This document shows positions 60,549-64,000 of a stretch of DNA of 64,000 nucleotides, piece after piece. The notes beneath the pieces are model-generated. The model saw nothing but the letters and a program-made list of their open reading frames with translations, was not told the origin of the DNA and ran no database searches. Origin of the DNA: Ramlibacter tataouinensis (lineage in GTDB: Bacteria; Pseudomonadota; Gammaproteobacteria; Burkholderiales; Burkholderiaceae_C); contig NZ_CP116009.1 of NCBI RefSeq assembly GCF_027941915.1, positions 2,604,001-2,668,000 of the forward strand, in the 5' to 3' direction. The position numbers were made by a program, and so were the translations under genes. Each line of letters starts with the position of its first letter. The stretch's first letter is position 1.

Positions 60549-60577
60549 GCCCCCGCCCGAAAGGCGGGGGCTTTTTT
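60549..60577 (+). terminator. Intrinsic terminator of the atp operon
   Basis: The 9-bp stem GCCCCCGCC/GGCGGGGGC (60549-60571, loop CGAAA) is followed by TTTTTT. It closes the atpI-atpC transcript. Confidence 0.95.
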
Positions 60578-60612
60578 CTTGCCGGCCCGGCGTAGCGCGC
60601 GGATGGCACCGA

Positions 60613-61653
60613 TCAGCGGTACCGCTTGCCGTCGCCTCGCGACACCGGATCCCGGGCGCGGCGCGCCCCGCCGCCGTTGGCAGTCGGCAAGACCGCCGAG
60701 CGTGTCTTCCACAGCGAAACCAGCACGCCACCGGCGATGAGCCCGGCCGTGACCGACAGGCTGATCGCCGGCGGGATCTTGCCGGTGATGTTCACCAGGA
60801 AGATCTTGCCGCCGATGAACACCAGCACCAGGCCCAGCGCATACTTCAGGTACACGAAGCGGTGGATCATCGCCGCCAGCGCGAAGTACAGCGCCCTCAG
60901 GCCCAGGATGGCGAAGATGTTGCTCGTGTAGACGATGAACGGATCCGTGGTGATGGCAAAGATCGCGGGCACCGAGTCGACCGCGAAGATCAGGTCGGCG
61001 AACTCCACCAGGCACAGCGCTAGGAACAGGGGCGTGACCCAGAGCACCGGCGCGCCGCCGCGGGCGAGCGGCTCGCGCACGAAGAACGCGTTCCCCCGCA
61101 GCTCGGGCGTCACGCGCAGCATGTGCCGCATCAGCCGCAGCACCGGATTGCGCTCCAGGTCCGGCGGGTGGTTGGCCAGCCACAGCATCTTGATCCCGGT
61201 GATCACGAGGAAGGCGCCGAACAGGTACAGCACCCAGGCGAACTGGGACACCAGCGCCGCGCCCAGTCCGATCAGGAGGGCCCGCAGCACCAGCACGCCC
61301 AGGATGCCCCAGAACAGCACGCGGTGCTGCAGCCGCCGCGGGATGGCGAAGAACGAAAAGATCATCGCGATGACGAACACGTTGTCCATCGACAGCGACT
61401 TCTCGATCAGGTAACCGGTGAAGTACTCCAGCCCCGACTCGGGGCCCAGCTGCCACCAGAGCCAGCCGCCGAAGGCGGCGGCGGCACCGACGTAACCGGC
61501 CGACAGCCACAGGCTTTCGCTGACACCGATCTCGTGATCGTCGCGGTGCAGCACGCCCAAATCGAACGCCAGCAGCATCACGACGAGGGCCGCGAAGACC
61601 AGCCAGAGCCAGGTCGCCTGCCCCAGGAAAGGGGTCGTCAGTATTTCGGTCAC
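60613..61653 (-). CDS. TerC-family membrane protein
   Basis: This 346-residue protein has about nine hydrophobic segments and the two TerC core motifs with acidic metal-contact residues: EKSLSMDNVFVIAMIFSF in the first half and FADLIFAVDSVPAIFAIT in the second. TerC proteins are linked to tellurite and metal stress and to manganese export. The start is GTG at 61653, overlapping the terB stop (GTGA) with GGGAACAGAC before it; GTG at 61674 is an in-frame alternative. It is the second gene of a terB-terC pair divergent from an NhaR-like regulator. Confidence 0.9.
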   Translation of the reverse strand: MTEILTTPFLGQATWLWLVFAALVVMLLAFDLGVLHRDDHEIGVSESLWLSAGYVGAAAAFGGWLWWQLGPESGLEYFTGYLIEKSLSMDNVFVIAMIFSFFAIPRRLQHRVLFWGILGVLVLRALLIGLGAALVSQFAWVLYLFGAFLVITGIKMLWLANHPPDLERNPVLRLMRHMLRVTPELRGNAFFVREPLARGGAPVLWVTPLFLALCLVEFADLIFAVDSVPAIFAITTDPFIVYTSNIFAILGLRALYFALAAMIHRFVYLKYALGLVLVFIGGKIFLVNITGKIPPAISLSVTAGLIAGGVLVSLWKTRSAVLPTANGGGARRARDPVSRGDGKRYR

Positions 61654-62087
61654 GTCTGTTCCCGTCCACCCCACGCGAGGTGGTCGTCGTTCGCTGCACG
61701 GTCAGTGCAGTCCACGCCCCAGCGCAGGCGCGCACTGGCGAGCAGGGCCTGCTCGCCGGACGCCAGATGGCCGTCCGCCTGCGCGGCGGCCAGCGCCAGC
61801 TCGGCCACCGTCTGCTGCAGCCCGGGGTCGTCGACCTCGGACAGCAGTGCGCCGACCATGGCCGGATCGAGCTCGGCCGTGCCGCTCCAGCCGGCGGTCG
61901 CGACCAGGTCTTCCGCCAAGTGCCGCAGTACCTCGTGCAGATCGGCTGGACCCAGGCCCAGTTGTTCGTGCGCGCCGGCGCGCTCGAGTGCGGCGAGTTC
62001 GCGGCTGCCGAGATGCCCGTCGGCGATCAGGGTCAGCGCGACCAGTCGCGCCGATGCGTGCGGGCTGTTGCGGGGATAGGCTCTCAT
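61650..62087 (-). CDS. TerB-like (tellurite-resistance) domain protein
   Basis: This 145-residue helical protein has the TerB-like layout in two repeats: ARLVALTLIADGHLGSRELAALERAG and later TVAELALAAAQADGHLASGEQALL, each with a DGH metal-contact pattern. TerB domains are acidic-helix metal-binding proteins of the tellurite operons. The ATG at 62087 has GGAGACCTGCG before it. It is coupled to TerC by a GTGA overlap. Confidence 0.85.
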   Translation of the reverse strand: MRAYPRNSPHASARLVALTLIADGHLGSRELAALERAGAHEQLGLGPADLHEVLRHLAEDLVATAGWSGTAELDPAMVGALLSEVDDPGLQQTVAELALAAAQADGHLASGEQALLASARLRWGVDCTDRAANDDHLAWGGREQT

Positions 62088-62165
62088 CGCAGGTCTCCAG
62101 TGAATCGATGCGGTCAATGTAGGCCCGGCGACCTCGCAAGAAAAATCGATATTCGTGCAGCAAGC

Positions 62166-62180
62166 TTCGATAATCTCGAA
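62166..62180. promoter_or_regulatory. Perfect 15-bp inverted repeat, candidate LysR operator
   Basis: TTCGATAATCTCGAA has perfect arms TTCGA/TCGAA around a 5-nt centre. It lies in the 106-nt gap between terB and the divergent LysR gene, as expected for the operator of a LysR-type regulator. An ATCGAT-containing AT-rich stretch (about 62142-62152) lies nearby and may be part of the same region. Confidence 0.65.
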
Positions 62181-62193
62181 GGGTCGGGCCGCC

Positions 62194-63147
62194 ATGTCCT
62201 CGTCTGGCCCGACCGACCGAGCGACCGTGAACTATCGGCATCTGCACTACTTCTGGAGCGTGGTGCGCGCTGGCGGCGTGTTGCGCGCGGCCGAGCAGCT
62301 GCACCTGACTCCGCAGACGCTCAGCAGCCAGATCCGGCTGCTGGAGGAGCGCGTCGGCCAGCCGCTGCTGCGCAAGGCCGGCCGGGGGGTCGAGCCCACC
62401 GAGGCTGGGCGGCTGGCACTGCAGTACGCCGAGGAGATCTTCGCCCTCGGACAGGAGTTGGAGCACGCGTTGCGGGGCGGGCGCGAAGCGGCGACACCGT
62501 CGCCCGTCCTGCGCGTGGGCATCGCCGACGCGGTGCCCAAGGCGATCGCCTGGCACGTGCTGGAGCCGGCCCTGCGCATGTCACCCCCGCCGCGGCTGCA
62601 GTGCAGCGAGGGCAAGCTCACTGCGCTGCTCGCTGAGCTGGCGCTGCGCCGGCTCGAACTCGTGGTGTCGGATGTACCGCTGCCCGGTCATGTTGGCGTG
62701 CGAGCCTACAGTCACCTGCTCGGCCGTAGCGCGGTCTCGTTCTTTGCGGCTCCGGCCTTGCTGCAGCAGGCCGGGCTGACCCTGCGCGGCGCGCGCGCCC
62801 GGTTCCCGGTCCTGCTGGCCGAGTTGCCGACCCTGCTGCCGGGCCCGGATTCCGCGCTGCGGCCGCGCCTTGACGCGTGGATGCGCCGCCAGGGGGTGCT
62901 GCCACGGGTGGCCGGCGAGTTCGATGACACCGCCCTGATGAAGGCATTCGGCCGCGAGGGCAGCGGCGTCTTCGCCGCGCCGGCCGTGCTGGCCCGCGAG
63001 ATCGCCCGCCAGTACGAGGTGCAGGCGATCGGCACCGCCGGGGAGGTGCAGGAGGAGTTCTACGGCATCACCGGCGAGCGGCGCATCACTCAACCGGCGA
63101 TCGCGGCCATCACCGCGTCGGCGCGCCAGGAGCTGTTCGCCACCTGA
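62194..63147 (+). CDS. LysR-family transcriptional regulator, NhaR-like
   Basis: This 317-residue protein has an N-terminal winged helix opening NYRHLHYFWSVVRAGGVLRAAEQLHLTPQTLSSQIRLLEERVG, the NhaR-type HTH, followed by the periplasmic-binding-like effector domain. E. coli NhaR responds to sodium at nhaA and also activates other operons. Here it is divergent from terB-terC, so it probably controls them, but its effector is unknown. The ATG at 62194 (GAAGGG upstream) is used; GTG at 62227 gives the usual NhaR start and a 306-residue protein. Confidence 0.9.
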   Translation: MSSSGPTDRATVNYRHLHYFWSVVRAGGVLRAAEQLHLTPQTLSSQIRLLEERVGQPLLRKAGRGVEPTEAGRLALQYAEEIFALGQELEHALRGGREAATPSPVLRVGIADAVPKAIAWHVLEPALRMSPPPRLQCSEGKLTALLAELALRRLELVVSDVPLPGHVGVRAYSHLLGRSAVSFFAAPALLQQAGLTLRGARARFPVLLAELPTLLPGPDSALRPRLDAWMRRQGVLPRVAGEFDDTALMKAFGREGSGVFAAPAVLAREIARQYEVQAIGTAGEVQEEFYGITGERRITQPAIAAITASARQELFAT

Positions 63148-63159
63148 CGGCCGGGCCCT

Positions 63160-63669
63160 TCAGCCAAGGGCCGGCGGGTCCGGCAACTCGTTCGGGTTGG
63201 CCTGGCCGGGCTGCAACGGGAAGTGCTCGACCAGCAGCGCCGACACCTCCTCCAGTGCTTGCGTGAGCCCGTCTTCGAAGCGGCCGGCGCGGAAGGCCTC
63301 GCGCATGTGCTGCACGATGGCGTGCCAGTGGCCCGGCTCGATGCGCCGCGCCAGCCCGCGGTCGGCCACGATCTCGATCGCGTGCTCGGCCAGCAGCAGG
63401 TAGATCAGCACGCCGTTGTTGTGCTCGGTGTCCCACACGCGCAGCTTGCCGAACATGGCGACAGCCCGTTCGCGCACGCCGGCGTCGCGCCACAGGTAGC
63501 TCAGCGGCAGCCCGGCTTCCACGTAGATGCGGATCTCGCCGCTGTGGCGCCGCTCGCTGGCCGCCACCCGCGCGGCCAGGCGCTCGGCCAGCTGGGGCGG
63601 GATCGCCTTGCGGGTGTCGTCTTCATCGAGCCAGCGGTGGCGCGCGATGCGCCGGATCCTGTGCCACAT
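63160..63669 (-). CDS. TPM-domain protein
   Basis: This 169-residue soluble protein has the TPM fold: RLAARVAASERRHSGEIRIYVEAGLPL, then VRERAVAMFGKLRVWDTEHNNGVLIYLLLAEHAIEIVADRGLARRI, typical of the second TPM gene found beside LemA/YgcG-type genes. No signal peptide or membrane segment is seen. Some TPM domains act as acid phosphatases in photosystem repair, but the bacterial role is not settled. The ATG at 63669 is preferred over a GTG at 63672, and it overlaps the upstream gene stop (TGATG). Confidence 0.85.
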   Translation of the reverse strand: MWHRIRRIARHRWLDEDDTRKAIPPQLAERLAARVAASERRHSGEIRIYVEAGLPLSYLWRDAGVRERAVAMFGKLRVWDTEHNNGVLIYLLLAEHAIEIVADRGLARRIEPGHWHAIVQHMREAFRAGRFEDGLTQALEEVSALLVEHFPLQPGQANPNELPDPPALG

Positions 63670-64000
63670 CACCAGCTCCCCGAGGCGCCGCCGCCGCCGA
63701 AATCGCCGCCGCCGCCGGAGCCGAAGCCGCCGCCACCGCCCCAGCCGCCGCCGCGGCCACCCCCGCCCCAGCCGCCGCCGGGAAAGGTCACCGGCCCGCC
63801 CCAGCCGCGCCGGCGCCCGCCCAGCCCGCCGAGGCCGGACAGCATCGAGAACAGCAGCGCCAGCACGCCGGCCGCCAGTCCCACCACGAGGCTGGACGTG
63901 ATCAGCAGGGCCAGCCCGCCGACGCCGCCGCCGGTGAGCAGCGAGCCGAGCTTGCGGCCGAAGATGCCGCGCAGCACGGCGCCGGCGATCGGCACGGCGA
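63669..64000 (-). CDS. TPM-domain membrane protein (YgcG-like), C-terminal part
   Basis: The frame enters from the window edge and ends at 63669. What is seen is the end of a membrane protein: a hydrophobic segment (LALLITSSLVVGLAAGVLALLFSM) followed by a Gly/Trp/Arg/Ser-rich tail ending GGGGASGSW. This arrangement, a TPM domain then a membrane segment then a Gly-rich tail, is standard for YgcG proteins. Its TPM domain lies beyond 64000. It is translationally coupled to the TPM gene at 63160-63669. Confidence 0.75.
   Translation of the reverse strand, partial: AVPIAGAVLRGIFGRKLGSLLTGGGVGGLALLITSSLVVGLAAGVLALLFSMLSGLGGLGGRRRGWGGPVTFPGGGWGGGGRGGGWGGGGGFGSGGGGDFGGGGASGSW

Overview
The window is about 64 kb of very GC-rich bacterial chromosome. 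It is densely coded on both strands, with many 1-4 nt start/stop overlaps. The organism is most likely a member of the Burkholderiales, probably Comamonadaceae. Supporting signs are Bug/TctC-type solute-binding proteins, the gene order rpsL-rpsG-fusA-tuf-rpsJ, an amino-transferase/ybeD/lipB/lipA cluster, a class IV aminotransferase, small c-type cytochromes, and a stand-alone EIIA-Man/HPr/EI phosphotransfer chain. This placement comes from gene content and protein sequence as read, not from a database search.

Layout. 1-1978: the end of a TRAP transporter (dctP fragment, dctQ, dctM). 1999-7375 (minus): an apparent operon of a sulfatase-fold hydrolase, a tripartite tricarboxylate transporter (tctC-tctB-tctA) and a short-chain dehydrogenase lacking its catalytic Tyr. 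7376-7945: a gene-free stretch and tRNA-Arg(CCG). 8099-14895: a diheme cytochrome c, a conserved unknown protein, a TSUP permease, a candidate small RNA, an unknown exported protein, and a GMC oxidoreductase/mmsA pair. 15026-19254: an Mla-like lipid ABC transport operon with an added cyclic-nucleotide-binding protein. 19226-21866: marC-maoC-SDR and a dienelactone hydrolase. 21882-22828: a GST gene and a corA gene, each losing its 3' part at the same junction near 22097. 22840-27816: hemB, a strong small-RNA candidate, hemJ-like, VanZ, ferredoxin-like, an esterase-like hydrolase and a DD-carboxypeptidase.

27836-37927 is the ribosomal/translation block: a near-consensus promoter, then rpsL, rpsG, fusA, tuf, rpsJ; then a second promoter/hairpin, then rplC-rplD-rplW-rplB-rpsS-rplV-rpsC-rplP-rpmC-rpsQ and a strong terminator. 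The spc genes do not follow. 37955-44323 holds a peroxiredoxin, a GNAT, a cytochrome b561/cytochrome c' divergent pair, TlpA, an esterase with a CaiB-type CoA-transferase, and an MFS carrier. 44320-46884 is EIIA-Man/HPr/EI. 46869-53208 (minus) holds a class A penicillin-binding protein, a DMT exporter, and the lipoate genes lipA and lipB with ybeD and an aminotransferase. 53334-60577 is a complete F1Fo ATP synthase operon (atpI B E F H A G D C) closed by a terminator. 60613-63147 is a TerC/TerB pair divergent from an NhaR-like LysR regulator with a palindromic operator candidate. The window ends with two TPM-domain genes, the second cut by the window edge.

Most of the window is housekeeping. 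The parts that deserve a second look are the small-RNA candidate at 23945-24044 (promoter, terminator and a loop that could pair with Shine-Dalgarno sequences), the tail-to-tail GST/corA deletion scar, the rpsC frame running 92 nt into rplP, the minus-strand RNA candidate at 10425-10560, and the degenerate SDR in the sulfatase/Tct operon. I see no CRISPR array, insertion sequence, prophage or defence island.
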